Positions 36,401 through 43,787 of a stretch of DNA of 64,000 bases are shown piece after piece. The translations under genes were made by a program, and so were the position numbers. Source of the stretch: a virus; IMG/VR virus record IMGVR_UViG_3300025086_000013, positions 1 through 64,000 of that record, one strand, 5' to 3'. The notes beneath the pieces are model-generated. The model searched no databases, was not told the DNA's origin, and worked only from the letters and a program-made list of their open reading frames with translations. Positions within the stretch are counted from its first letter, which is position 1. Each line of letters opens with the position of its first letter.

Positions 36401-39400
36401 GTCTTTTATGATCTTTAAGGGCTTCATATTTTTCTTCTTGATCTAATATCTCTAAAGCTGAATAATCATTATATTCAGCTCTATCTGGATTTTGTGTTTC
36501 TACAATTAAATCAACTGCCTTTCTTAAAAGGTCTTTTGGTTTAATTCCTTTTTCTTTAGAAATTTTAGCTTGTGAAATCAGATCCCAATATGCTGCTGCA
36601 ATATTTCTTGTAATTTTATCTGACTCATTTGATGTAAAATAAATTTTAATAGGTGTATCTATTTCTATAATTTCACCAGCTCTTCTTACTTTCTCTTTTT
36701 TAACAATAGTTTTTTTAGGTATGATTGCAAATACTGGTGCTGCTATACCTCCGTTTGTTTCTGCTAAAGCTTCAGTAAATCTATTTGTTTGTCTGTTAGC
36801 TGTTTTAAATTTTCCTGAATCAATTTTTTCAAATAATTTATCTATTTGATTTTCTTTCCACTTTTTAGGAGTAACTTTTGAAAATATACTTATTATCCAG
36901 TCTAAAACTTTTCTGAAAAAACTTTTAATTTCTGGATCAACTTTTGTTTTTTTAGGGTTTATTTTAAACTCTTCAAATCTATCTGCCATCCATTCTTCAG
37001 ACATACGTTCTATTGCCTGTTCTTTAGTCATATCTGTATATACTGGACTTTGTAATTTAAATTCTTCTATGGCTTTATCTAAACTTTTATTTTCAGATTT
37101 TAATTGAGCCATTAAACCTTTTTTACCAAGTGATAAATATTTAACAATTTCTGTTTCAGTTAACATTAATCTAAATACAGCATGGAATGCTTCATGATAT
37201 CTATAAGGAGATGTATTACCAGTATATATTTTACCAAAAAACTTCTCACCTCCAGCAACTTTTCTTAGTTCCATTAAAAAAGCACCTACAGTAATACCAT
37301 TGTTTTTAAGTTTTAATTGTAAGTTGTCTATCTCTTCTATACTAATATAATCAGGAAGATTTTGTTTAACCCAATTTATAAATACATTTATATCTTGTAT
37401 ATCTCTTCCATCCCAATCATCTTTAACCACCTTTAAAACTGATCCTTCTAACTCATCTATTTTTGCTTTTAATGCAATTATTTGAGGATCCTTTGCTACT
37501 TCATCAAGTACCTTACGTCTTAAACCTTTTGTTCCTTCAGGAAAAGTACTTTTTATTTTTTCAAATTTTTGAACCCATAGATCTTTGTATTCTTTTTTTA
37601 ATTTATCTAGATCTTTAACGTCTTGCTGATTCATTGTTTGAGGTGGTGTAAGACCTTCTTCATTTTCTATTTGTTCAGCTTTAGGATCGTTTTGTTTAAG
37701 AGCTGCTACATAATTTAATATTTTACGTCTATTTGCTCTTGATCTAAATATTATATCTTCTTGTTTTTTAAGTTCTTGTTTTTCATTTACTTTTCTAGCT
37801 ATATCTTCAAGCACCGCTTCTGGAACTTTTTCAAAATTATTGTTAAGAGATTTTTCAAAATCTTTCTTGTACCAAGTATCTAAATCAAATACTGTAGTAT
37901 CATCTTCTCCTTGTTGCTCATTTTCTATATTATCATAAGGGTCTGCTGCATTATCTAATATTCTTTGAATACCAGCTGGATCATTAACTACTAAATCCAT
38001 ACGTTGATTATATCTAATCCACGGTTTTATATTAACACTTGTATTGTCTTTTAAATCTTTAAAAGTAGCATCTTTAGGAACACTGTTTCTAAAAGCACTA
38101 GCATCTAATTTAAAATTTGTTTCATGAAACTTAACTTTTCCTTTATGATCTTTTTTTGCTTCTGCTTCTTTTTTATCTAACTTTTCTTGTATTAGTTTAA
38201 TAAATCCCTCTACATCATTACTTTCTATTTTTTCTAAATCTTTAGGATATATTGTTGCATCATAATCTAATTTAACTTCTACATTTTTTCCTCCTACAAT
38301 TGTTTTAAATTTTCTAGAATAATCAACTTGAAGATTACCAAATTCTGTTACTTCAAGTTTTATTGTTTCACCAGGTTTACCTGAAATAAATAAACCTTTA
38401 GAAAAACCAAATATATCTTTTTCACCACTACCGTTATCAAGCTCTTCATTAAATTTATAATTAAATTTTTTATCAACTCTTTCAGGTTGAGATCCTTTTT
38501 CTTTTTTAAAGTTACCACCTTCATCTACATTTAACTTAGTAAGAGAAACTCTGTCTTTAATTTTTTGAATAATGTTAGAAATTTCTGATGTAGATTTAGA
38601 TTCAGATTTCATTTCTGCAAATGTAATTTCACCATCAGGAGTTTTAATAACTAATACATATCTACCAAAATTATTTCTTAAATCAGCTCTATCTGCTGCT
38701 TCTTTTACTTCTGCTCTAAATTCTTTATATTTTTTTTGTTGCCACTTTTCATCTTGTGGAAAATTAGTTATACGGTCAGCTTCAGCTAATCTTTCTTCTG
38801 AACCTAGCTCAGATACACGTTGATCTATAATATAATATATATCTGTTGGTACACCATCTACTTTCATAGTACCAATAGTATTATATTCTAGTTGATCAAA
38901 TTTTGTCATTTCTGACTTCTTCTTAGGATATGCAACTATTCCTTTATTAATTTTTACACCAATCTTTTGCTCATCCATCAGATCTGTAAGTTTCATTTTT
39001 ACAGTTCCATCATCAGATTTGTTTATTAAGTCTTCAAATTTCTCTTCTAATAAATAAGCAGCTGCATATGTTCTTTGTAATTTTTCAGCAGCTTTATCAT
39101 CTTTATTTGTTCTAAATAATTGATGGGCTTGTTCAGAAGTTATTTTTAATGGGTTTATTTTGTTATTATTTTTATCTAATAATATTACATCACTAGGACT
39201 TTGAAGAACTGCTATTTGTTCTTTTCCTGACCACAGAACAACACTGTACTTTGAACCTCCTCTTTTTATTTTTGTATTTACTTCATAACCTTCAAAATTT
39301 TCAAACTGATCTAGATCTTTAGTTTCTTTTCCAGCAACATTAGTTTCATAAGCATCACTCCTTTCAATTCTTATTTCAAAATTAGCTATAGTTTCTGGAT

Positions 39401-42400
39401 CCATTTCCATTATTTGTCTAGCTAATTCTAATCTAGCATCTTCACTATCACTATATAATTTTCTTCCATTAATTTCTGGATTAAAAGCATAAAACTGTAA
39501 AGGTTCTTGCATTCTTAATCTAGTTGTTTTAGTAGCTGGTAAGTTTATTTCTTTTCTGTCTTCTTTCTTGGCTCCTATTTTACTTCCAACAGTCCAACCA
39601 CCATCATCAAAATTTTCTTGATCTATGTATTTAATTTTACCAGTTCCTTCTGTGCTAACAACTTTTAAATTATTATATTCCTCTACATTGTCTTTTGATG
39701 ATGCAACTTGCCATGTATTACCATCTTTATCTTCTACTATATCACCTTTTTTAAAAGTATCTGTTTTATTTTCTGAAGTTTTAAAATCAAACTCTGTAGT
39801 TTCTTGAAGCTTTTCTCTTAAATCCTTCATAGCTTGATCTGCTTCAGATTTATTTGTATAATGATCTTTAAGAAACTTACCTTCTGGATCTAAACCTCTA
39901 TGCATGTCATGTGCATTATCATTAGCAAAAGTTCTTATTTCCCAAAATTTATCTTTTTTATTAGTTTTTTTATTATATGCGTCAGTTCTAACAAGTCTTA
40001 TTCCAATCTTCATTGCATATTCTTCAACCTCATTACTATCAATTTCAGCTTTTACTTTTGTTTTGTTGTTCATTACATTATCATATAATATATCAACAAC
40101 ATCTAAACCTTGAGTATTAACTATTTTTATAATAGAAGCTAGACCTTGATTAGCACTTAGCCACTGATCAAATGTTTTATCTCTTTTTTTAGCGGCACTT
40201 AACTTTTCATATATGGCATATGTTTTTTGTCTAGATCTTGCAAAAGGTGCACCATATTCAGATTTTATAAATTTATTAATATCTATTATTAAAGGACCTT
40301 TATTTGTTGACTTATCATTTGCCCATCTTATTTTATACTCATCATGTAATACATGAAGCATTTCTTTTGTGTTTGGATCTTTATCTAAAAACTTTTGAAG
40401 ATTATCTAAAGTTGTAACTTGTACTGGTGATTGACCAGCACCTTTAGCAATAGCATCAAGGTCTTCTTCAGTAGTGTCATCATCAATAGATCCTTTATCT
40501 ATATTTTCTTTATCTACTTCAGCTTCTTCACCTACTTCTTCTTCTTTAGATTTTTTATCTGCTTCTACAATTAAATTATGATTAGTTTTTTCATCTTGAA
40601 TAATTTTCCAAGCTGCAGGATTTTCTTTTGCTGTAACTACATTAATTTTACTATCTTCACTATAATAGTCTGTTGGAAGAACACCGGATTCTAAAAATAT
40701 TTTTGCTTGATCTGCATCTGCAAAAATTCCTTTTTTTGCTAATGCTGATAAATATTTTGAACGCTCTTGTTTTTTAATAAATGTATCTAATTTTTTATAG
40801 ATATTGTATTTCTTTTTATTTTCTTTCCATATTCTATTCATTGACTCTGACATTCTATCTGCAACTTCAACAAGCATTTCGGAATTGTTTAATACTTGAG
40901 AAGCTTTATAATAGTCAATCATTCTACCGCCTAAAGTCTTATGATCAATAATCATATCAAGAGCTTCATTTAACTTATCTTTATCTGCCCCTCCTCTATT
41001 TTTACCACTAGTTAATGCAAGATGATCTATATAATTATTAAAAGCTTTTCTAAGTTTTGCAATCTTTCTTCTATCAAATTCTGATGTAGATGTTTCATTT
41101 TCTTTGGAATAAAATACATCATAATATTCCTTAAGAAGTTTTAATTTTTCTTTTTTATTTTCATATTGTTTTTTAAAGTCTTTTGGAGCATTTTTTTCAG
41201 GTTCTATTTTTAATTCTTCAGTCAATATACTCATTTCTTGAAGCATAGAATTTCTATCTGTTAATGCTGCAATATCATTAGCAGCTAAATTATCTATAAC
41301 TGGATCTACAGCAAGTTTTTCTAGTATTGATTCCATTCTTTGTATAGATCTCTGATATGTATCATTAGAAAACATTAACATCATTTTAGCTTGTTGGTAT
41401 GCTCTCTCCCTTATTGCTTCTTGAGCCCATGCTAATGAGTTTGTCTTAAATTTACTTGCATCATAAGGATTTATAAATTTATCTTTAAATTTATTATAAT
41501 TATTTTCCATGTCTCCAAGTCTTTCAAGCATTCCTGAAAGTCTTTTTCTAACATCATCAGCACTAGCTTCTGAATCAGAAAACGCTTCTAATAATTCTGC
41601 ATTATCCATATTAAGATAAGCTTGGAATTTCTTTTTAAATTCATTAGCTTTTCCTAGATCAATCATTGTATATAGCTTACTAAATATAGCTTGATCTTTT
41701 GCATCTTTAAAGTTCATTATTCTACCTTCATAAGATGCTGCTAACATTTCTATATTAAGTTGTTTTTGAGTAAGACCATCTATCTTTGTTGGATCAAAAT
41801 AGTTTCTTGGATCAGCCCACATTTCATTGAGAGCATCTACAGAATTTTTTACATACTTTTCCTTTTGTTTTTGATAGTTATCATATTTTTCTTTATCTGT
41901 TACATATGTATATGCTTGAGGCATATGCTCAAATAAAATTTTTTGAAAAGGTTGAACCATACCACCCATTAAAAATCCTGACATAAATGTTTCAAATGTT
42001 ACACCTTCACCATGAATAGCTGCAGCATATGCATCTTTAAATTTAACATTACCAGATTTTCTAGCAGATTCTACAGATGCTATATTTAAATCTAATGACG
42101 TTGACATAACTTCATTAAACAATCCATCATAATAATAACCTGTACCAGCAGCAACTGCTTCTTGTGCTAATTCTTGAAAACCTTCTGCAAAATTAGCTGT
42201 AAGATATCTAAGACCTGCAGCACCTGCACCTTTAGCTCCATTCTTCCAACCTGCATTCCAAACTCCTTTAAGACCAGTTCCTGCATCAAAGAATGCTTTT
42301 TCTGACCCAGCTTTAGATCTAAGAATTCTACCACCAGCACCTTCCATAGTTTCATCTAGCATTCTACCTATAGGTTTAAATCCTCTTAGTGCACCATCTA

Positions 42401-43784
42401 AAACAAGCTTATTACTTAACCATATAATTGGAAAATTTTTCCATGCCGTACTCCATCCTACACCTTTAGATAAATAGTTAATAGCATCCCATTCTTCTTT
42501 TGATAATTCAGCTCCACCATTTTTTTCTAATGCTTCTATGTAATATTGCTCTCTTTTATCTAATTCTTGTATACCACCTTCTAATTTAGATTCTGACCAT
42601 GCTAAATTAATCATTCTTAAATCTCTATAAAATCCACCAAAAGTTTTAGAAGCTTTAGCTAAATTAGAAAGATTCTTAACACCATTTTTTGTAGAGTTTA
42701 TTTTGCTTAAAGCATACGCTGTTTCTGGTGCTATACCAGACATAACCCATCTTCCTGCTCTTGCTGTATATGTATTACCTTTTGCAAAATTATAAAAATC
42801 TCTTGCTTTATCAATAGCACCTAGCTCTTGCATAAAGTTTTGAGTATAGTTTGTTGCAGTTCTTCCTACATCATTAAGTTTGTCTGCAGCAGTAAATAAT
42901 CTTTTTAAATTTCCTGCAGTTCTTAATGCAGCTACTTCACTTGCTATACCACCTGTTGCAACTGTTAAACCACCAAGTGCAACTTCTTCTACAAAAATAC
43001 TACTAATAATACCAGCTGTATAAGAACTATTTAAAAATAAATCATTAACAAATCCACCAACACCACCTCTAGTAGAAGAGCCAACTCTCATTGCATCTCT
43101 CATAGATTCACCACCAACAAGATCTGTTTCAAGACCATCACCAGTAAAGTAATCACCTATTGCTCTCCAGCTACTTGTAAATGCAGGACCAAACATATCT
43201 CCAAAAGCACCCATTGTTCTGCCCATATCATCCCACCATGTACTATTTTGATTATAGTATACTTCATTATCTTGAAAAGGATGAAATCCTATATCTTGAA
43301 ATTTAGGGTGTCTAAAGTATCTATCTGCATTCATTTGCTTTTTACCATAGATAATAGGCTCTCTGTAACCAGCAGGAGTACCAGAAGTACTTTGATTTGC
43401 TACTTCATTTTTTCTACTAATAAATGCCTCTCTTCCTTCAGAAGTAGTTAAGTCAGGTATATTAGATGAATCAGTAAATGGATTTACATTTGGAGAAGAA
43501 TTTCCTGGATAACCATCTCCTATATCTGGAATTTTTGGTAATACTGAATTAATATCATAAGAAGCTCTTTCAATTGCTTTTTTAGTATCAGGATCAACAT
43601 TATAGTTATCAATATCTGTAATTGTAGAAGCCATAAGCTTATCATCTATCTCATCCATTTGATATCCAGATAGTGCTTTTTCCTGTGTACTTATAGGCAT
43701 AGTATTATTTACAGGAGGTTGAGATGTAGGTGTAGCAGGAATTTGGGTATTTGCTACTTGATTATTTGTATTTTCTTCTGCCAT
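27456..43784 (-). CDS. Giant crAss-like virion RNA polymerase protein, 5442 aa
   Basis: The key signature is SGADFDIDKLYI with D3958, D3960 and D3962, the metal-binding loop of the single-chain, double-psi barrel RNA polymerase carried in crAss-like virions (phi14:2 gp66). FGVRIPSQDKHSAINL precedes it as expected. The N-terminus (about 1-330) is polar, then has FRHPKFQDIGFHPFQDNE, a W-W-D-D phrase and hydrophobic segments such as AGIISSIFVEEVALGGLTVA, suited to membrane passage. H2197-E-A-F-H2201 with a downstream SEEWMADRF forms a gluzincin-like protease site. Near the C-terminus lie a domain with IFVISDNEAQQG (about 4830) and an ASCH-like domain (GEKTTTVRREES, about 4965). The protein is probably packaged, ejected and used to transcribe early genes. 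Whether it is cut into pieces is unknown. Confidence 0.85.
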   Translation of the reverse strand: MAEENTNNQVANTQIPATPTSQPPVNNTMPISTQEKALSGYQMDEIDDKLMASTITDIDNYNVDPDTKKAIERASYDINSVLPKIPDIGDGYPGNSSPNVNPFTDSSNIPDLTTSEGREAFISRKNEVANQSTSGTPAGYREPIIYGKKQMNADRYFRHPKFQDIGFHPFQDNEVYYNQNSTWWDDMGRTMGAFGDMFGPAFTSSWRAIGDYFTGDGLETDLVGGESMRDAMRVGSSTRGGVGGFVNDLFLNSSYTAGIISSIFVEEVALGGLTVATGGIASEVAALRTAGNLKRLFTAADKLNDVGRTATNYTQNFMQELGAIDKARDFYNFAKGNTYTARAGRWVMSGIAPETAYALSKINSTKNGVKNLSNLAKASKTFGGFYRDLRMINLAWSESKLEGGIQELDKREQYYIEALEKNGGAELSKEEWDAINYLSKGVGWSTAWKNFPIIWLSNKLVLDGALRGFKPIGRMLDETMEGAGGRILRSKAGSEKAFFDAGTGLKGVWNAGWKNGAKGAGAAGLRYLTANFAEGFQELAQEAVAAGTGYYYDGLFNEVMSTSLDLNIASVESARKSGNVKFKDAYAAAIHGEGVTFETFMSGFLMGGMVQPFQKILFEHMPQAYTYVTDKEKYDNYQKQKEKYVKNSVDALNEMWADPRNYFDPTKIDGLTQKQLNIEMLAASYEGRIMNFKDAKDQAIFSKLYTMIDLGKANEFKKKFQAYLNMDNAELLEAFSDSEASADDVRKRLSGMLERLGDMENNYNKFKDKFINPYDASKFKTNSLAWAQEAIRERAYQQAKMMLMFSNDTYQRSIQRMESILEKLAVDPVIDNLAANDIAALTDRNSMLQEMSILTEELKIEPEKNAPKDFKKQYENKKEKLKLLKEYYDVFYSKENETSTSEFDRRKIAKLRKAFNNYIDHLALTSGKNRGGADKDKLNEALDMIIDHKTLGGRMIDYYKASQVLNNSEMLVEVADRMSESMNRIWKENKKKYNIYKKLDTFIKKQERSKYLSALAKKGIFADADQAKIFLESGVLPTDYYSEDSKINVVTAKENPAAWKIIQDEKTNHNLIVEADKKSKEEEVGEEAEVDKENIDKGSIDDDTTEEDLDAIAKGAGQSPVQVTTLDNLQKFLDKDPNTKEMLHVLHDEYKIRWANDKSTNKGPLIIDINKFIKSEYGAPFARSRQKTYAIYEKLSAAKKRDKTFDQWLSANQGLASIIKIVNTQGLDVVDILYDNVMNNKTKVKAEIDSNEVEEYAMKIGIRLVRTDAYNKKTNKKDKFWEIRTFANDNAHDMHRGLDPEGKFLKDHYTNKSEADQAMKDLREKLQETTEFDFKTSENKTDTFKKGDIVEDKDGNTWQVASSKDNVEEYNNLKVVSTEGTGKIKYIDQENFDDGGWTVGSKIGAKKEDRKEINLPATKTTRLRMQEPLQFYAFNPEINGRKLYSDSEDARLELARQIMEMDPETIANFEIRIERSDAYETNVAGKETKDLDQFENFEGYEVNTKIKRGGSKYSVVLWSGKEQIAVLQSPSDVILLDKNNNKINPLKITSEQAHQLFRTNKDDKAAEKLQRTYAAAYLLEEKFEDLINKSDDGTVKMKLTDLMDEQKIGVKINKGIVAYPKKKSEMTKFDQLEYNTIGTMKVDGVPTDIYYIIDQRVSELGSEERLAEADRITNFPQDEKWQQKKYKEFRAEVKEAADRADLRNNFGRYVLVIKTPDGEITFAEMKSESKSTSEISNIIQKIKDRVSLTKLNVDEGGNFKKEKGSQPERVDKKFNYKFNEELDNGSGEKDIFGFSKGLFISGKPGETIKLEVTEFGNLQVDYSRKFKTIVGGKNVEVKLDYDATIYPKDLEKIESNDVEGFIKLIQEKLDKKEAEAKKDHKGKVKFHETNFKLDASAFRNSVPKDATFKDLKDNTSVNIKPWIRYNQRMDLVVNDPAGIQRILDNAADPYDNIENEQQGEDDTTVFDLDTWYKKDFEKSLNNNFEKVPEAVLEDIARKVNEKQELKKQEDIIFRSRANRRKILNYVAALKQNDPKAEQIENEEGLTPPQTMNQQDVKDLDKLKKEYKDLWVQKFEKIKSTFPEGTKGLRRKVLDEVAKDPQIIALKAKIDELEGSVLKVVKDDWDGRDIQDINVFINWVKQNLPDYISIEEIDNLQLKLKNNGITVGAFLMELRKVAGGEKFFGKIYTGNTSPYRYHEAFHAVFRLMLTETEIVKYLSLGKKGLMAQLKSENKSLDKAIEEFKLQSPVYTDMTKEQAIERMSEEWMADRFEEFKINPKKTKVDPEIKSFFRKVLDWIISIFSKVTPKKWKENQIDKLFEKIDSGKFKTANRQTNRFTEALAETNGGIAAPVFAIIPKKTIVKKEKVRRAGEIIEIDTPIKIYFTSNESDKITRNIAAAYWDLISQAKISKEKGIKPKDLLRKAVDLIVETQNPDRAEYNDYSALEILDQEEKYEALKDHKRQIRKGAREYLDLLQTKQEFETHVDEHDALESKEENGGEQWDDEANQQGGFKNLSTELRLFIATTSVKEQDKYGKDIIINPEAAPKDQLVLRTGVDYIQAYNSMLKSMAGAVDEISMLKKMLLFGETSVNGAAVIKNFFVRLYGQNGYQDAMTKIMEEGVVPTPLDPIFYQKVIKGFSQFRVDYIFALRDKASGKTSLFAANKKDDAHSQLALWGEAFDQVFQKLKPRIETNKKGQDVNVYSPYFTQLQDVLDRLRSQMRKNTISDSLLKKVSKEIAADLEKLTGISLSAAYVQYSILSTGKTDAVTPYQSSITDLFDENPVTIEDLSELEQSLVRGENLFLDNQNAEELEALQEDIESKAEQEKPEGIKKRLGKWALANAAFDETVGTTVFLDPKGNYIYAHQLPTYHLQKIAMINKQGGLEEVMNNDATGYLAQNFLANDKRMQKLGELKKLKAIRMIGMKETTTTTTKDGTVIENKGLDANNMPGVSYGEMRPNEFLANMINMYLLNFNPVTGKIDEIEYTNENGKIDYFSTSPILIRVLSESNTSDWIEAPVNKAVETNKKTGDVSLRKDYLDNWIAEVEKEYNIILEETEKLLNPTADEDIIDGFNDANSLEEINDTKNDLNQKKYRAYKLTQTSEVTTIRRTADKRVEVTEDAVKKRLGSADFPLITKEGATQKVFLKKGGITGMRENTRATVIINGIEYQVAHQGIVQRTDVNIDAVIEELGDSIQKDSDDVFKFEVIDNDNNTYYVKSKRLQEWFNGVKGNGNNILHRIKIQPIEDAQIERAELGEFEQEGNVFDNSLKRHLEKEARKAKSFKDAMASFKHESGITSQEFIQEALLAQSDEFIKTAKKIKAEKLIDNRIKTQLSINKKEGKADRGVNQETKTSMEALNLKANQLEYNLKQIFLSNWLNTKSINQLLLGNQAMKIKDPIDAIKRAKMQNAAGKSAKSIITAPSLGVKHTLTEIDMIVFNDPEIDSEFYTDKPGDAISQTDAQVYGTLKGFRYKYFGLGELTKQQANLIDRLEKGEQITGEEMFGAADKSSIGYKQLDAQLNSKKWVYGDGSIFIKMSETYLIPDDDSYIDVNTGVRTPYPHRIKQYNLRTKLETWEKENNRVIMAVPKSASKMFNKNIAEHADLFESNTFINSKNVSVLNADYMRLQQVTPSNKTEIVDPRQIKNLILNEQDPSVEVVIGDKTITIGELKSLYHYSISNRVELKYLDRRSLIFDLSTALGEIDKSFNANEVSLDLKSFLDFAIAALESSQSKSQYLEFFSYDRITGQPNYELNNPITIQKMSELFMTFFSKGVLSEKQPGHNVVLMSDYGVNVVKRVDAKDKDGNPIAWTVVSTEGFKRMSDSEKSKLALDNEGNPVATENTDGKFSGLEVGDLYIDRLRYDVQEYKRNKDGKLMKDENNQLIPTDLVYAEFILPPHFREIMENLDPTKPIPDAIAKQFGVRIPSQDKHSAINLKIVDFMSAAKGSTAVFPRELIEVSGADFDIDKLYIQNKEFYTDTQGNFKEYGKGATLNEQFADYIRYKTLEYQNDKGSSMAMAVKKWRSNKGILYDSKYEIEKPADVIFDEYLTWATKDKKSGLLSGTDPKNVKAKWAKENGYDYDPTKNENETGGFDPLYKDEIDVNEKATDAQIMEFFGKNKHIAGALKVLGLPVTKNEYKEFRESNKKEYTYKDSKGKKQTGVLYSEPYAGGYNNNILDYKFALLGNNGMTKVLPGRRLGIKNEPAVIDPLADMWEKIKDRLPTLAAKAGEAGMDIDNMNGQTIAYTNVKEGARNIGSVVLPNVYLGWLKDFKISLREKNDFVSLPIPRFNSHSYNTYDVDYIIDPKTGKQNKQGDRVQYWISSFITGMTDNGKHVLAGKMGLNKHALGVVANMVALGIDPYTSVMLVNHPQIKEMYFSAMHKDKPTDPGIKGLVIKRLKSLTSYSSEIAKEAKQVPVNDSLLEEHIENYEALEQEARETGTRMSTDYIRSEIAILNQFLNMITISEQTKELSAFANMFKGMGRDVDAVEAAEASVASLGIEASDNEMGESELSIDVRKIFKPKKGTTMQSTFYGIWKQFTQKLLQKQVIYASQPFKKINSVISANMGALNPALAKAARSKARKDLLSFVDGIAYIKLLKDIADPEALSSVRNSLIYPEMDGPVDIVEVITSLRDYLKKEGIKNDFINEFLFNDKANTAVNKAGINRAKVNSWTQLKDSQIQKLQAGLVSLLDGDKKSRAAVTHLINYLLVKDGFQFRAGSYLNIVPPVLLERFLQASSDVANLFAKQPPAKAGYKGLDEDYKNIFGMTFSELAEYSLLYFESSSADHLLQKLNRTNKDKTVVYVSVLQKKEYDFKGEVELKKNLKRNTIEEQSNKIFVISDNEAQQGNVGFSSLRNLPNVFAIPVKKNKGMDDSSYYTDSELEDNQNKINDAIEAIKQAGEETGATVVFNEEGVGVEDIYKLKEKAPKTYDFLQKRLLEEFGFKNPTVKKKAKPGTAANIPMDESNIKKIIKGEKTTTVRREESAKKININVGESKLVEFKDPKTGKMVVYEVTNRGELNIEEAGGKEKMIKSEGFEKVADAKYNFTKDWLRDTTNELTLYVYDIKETDKKIIKIDTDVAASIEGVKSPGMSPVVLNLEDNTLIIDQAAGTRQSKIVYKEGKKQYRKWNKYDKKSKMWKNSKKINSAGFRAVEVDYEGQTQEIHKFPYAVKIEVPVKKRNDKGNLVDDGTEIKHYRLEKIFTPYTEGQYKAQKDMLNVDEAQSAAYGTRAEYVEFDPYGSKQQTPIAFIFNIGKDGKLQRRTSYKTIREKQKQVSIKGNNFGDLSKYKENYTKDKLNKWIKDEKKKTLSDTDIERVAASNEGLRAIKKDKIVGDTTIDKAEEIVNKNIKGKGLEEQAPKKVVLNFGKADNVQASTTKDDIGSKDVNQNDKFKLAEVWGDLTDMQKGKIISSMKLGGDRLKDLIKHYEDSNNQFNLEQFLEQMQKCYK

Positions 43785-43787
43785 TGG

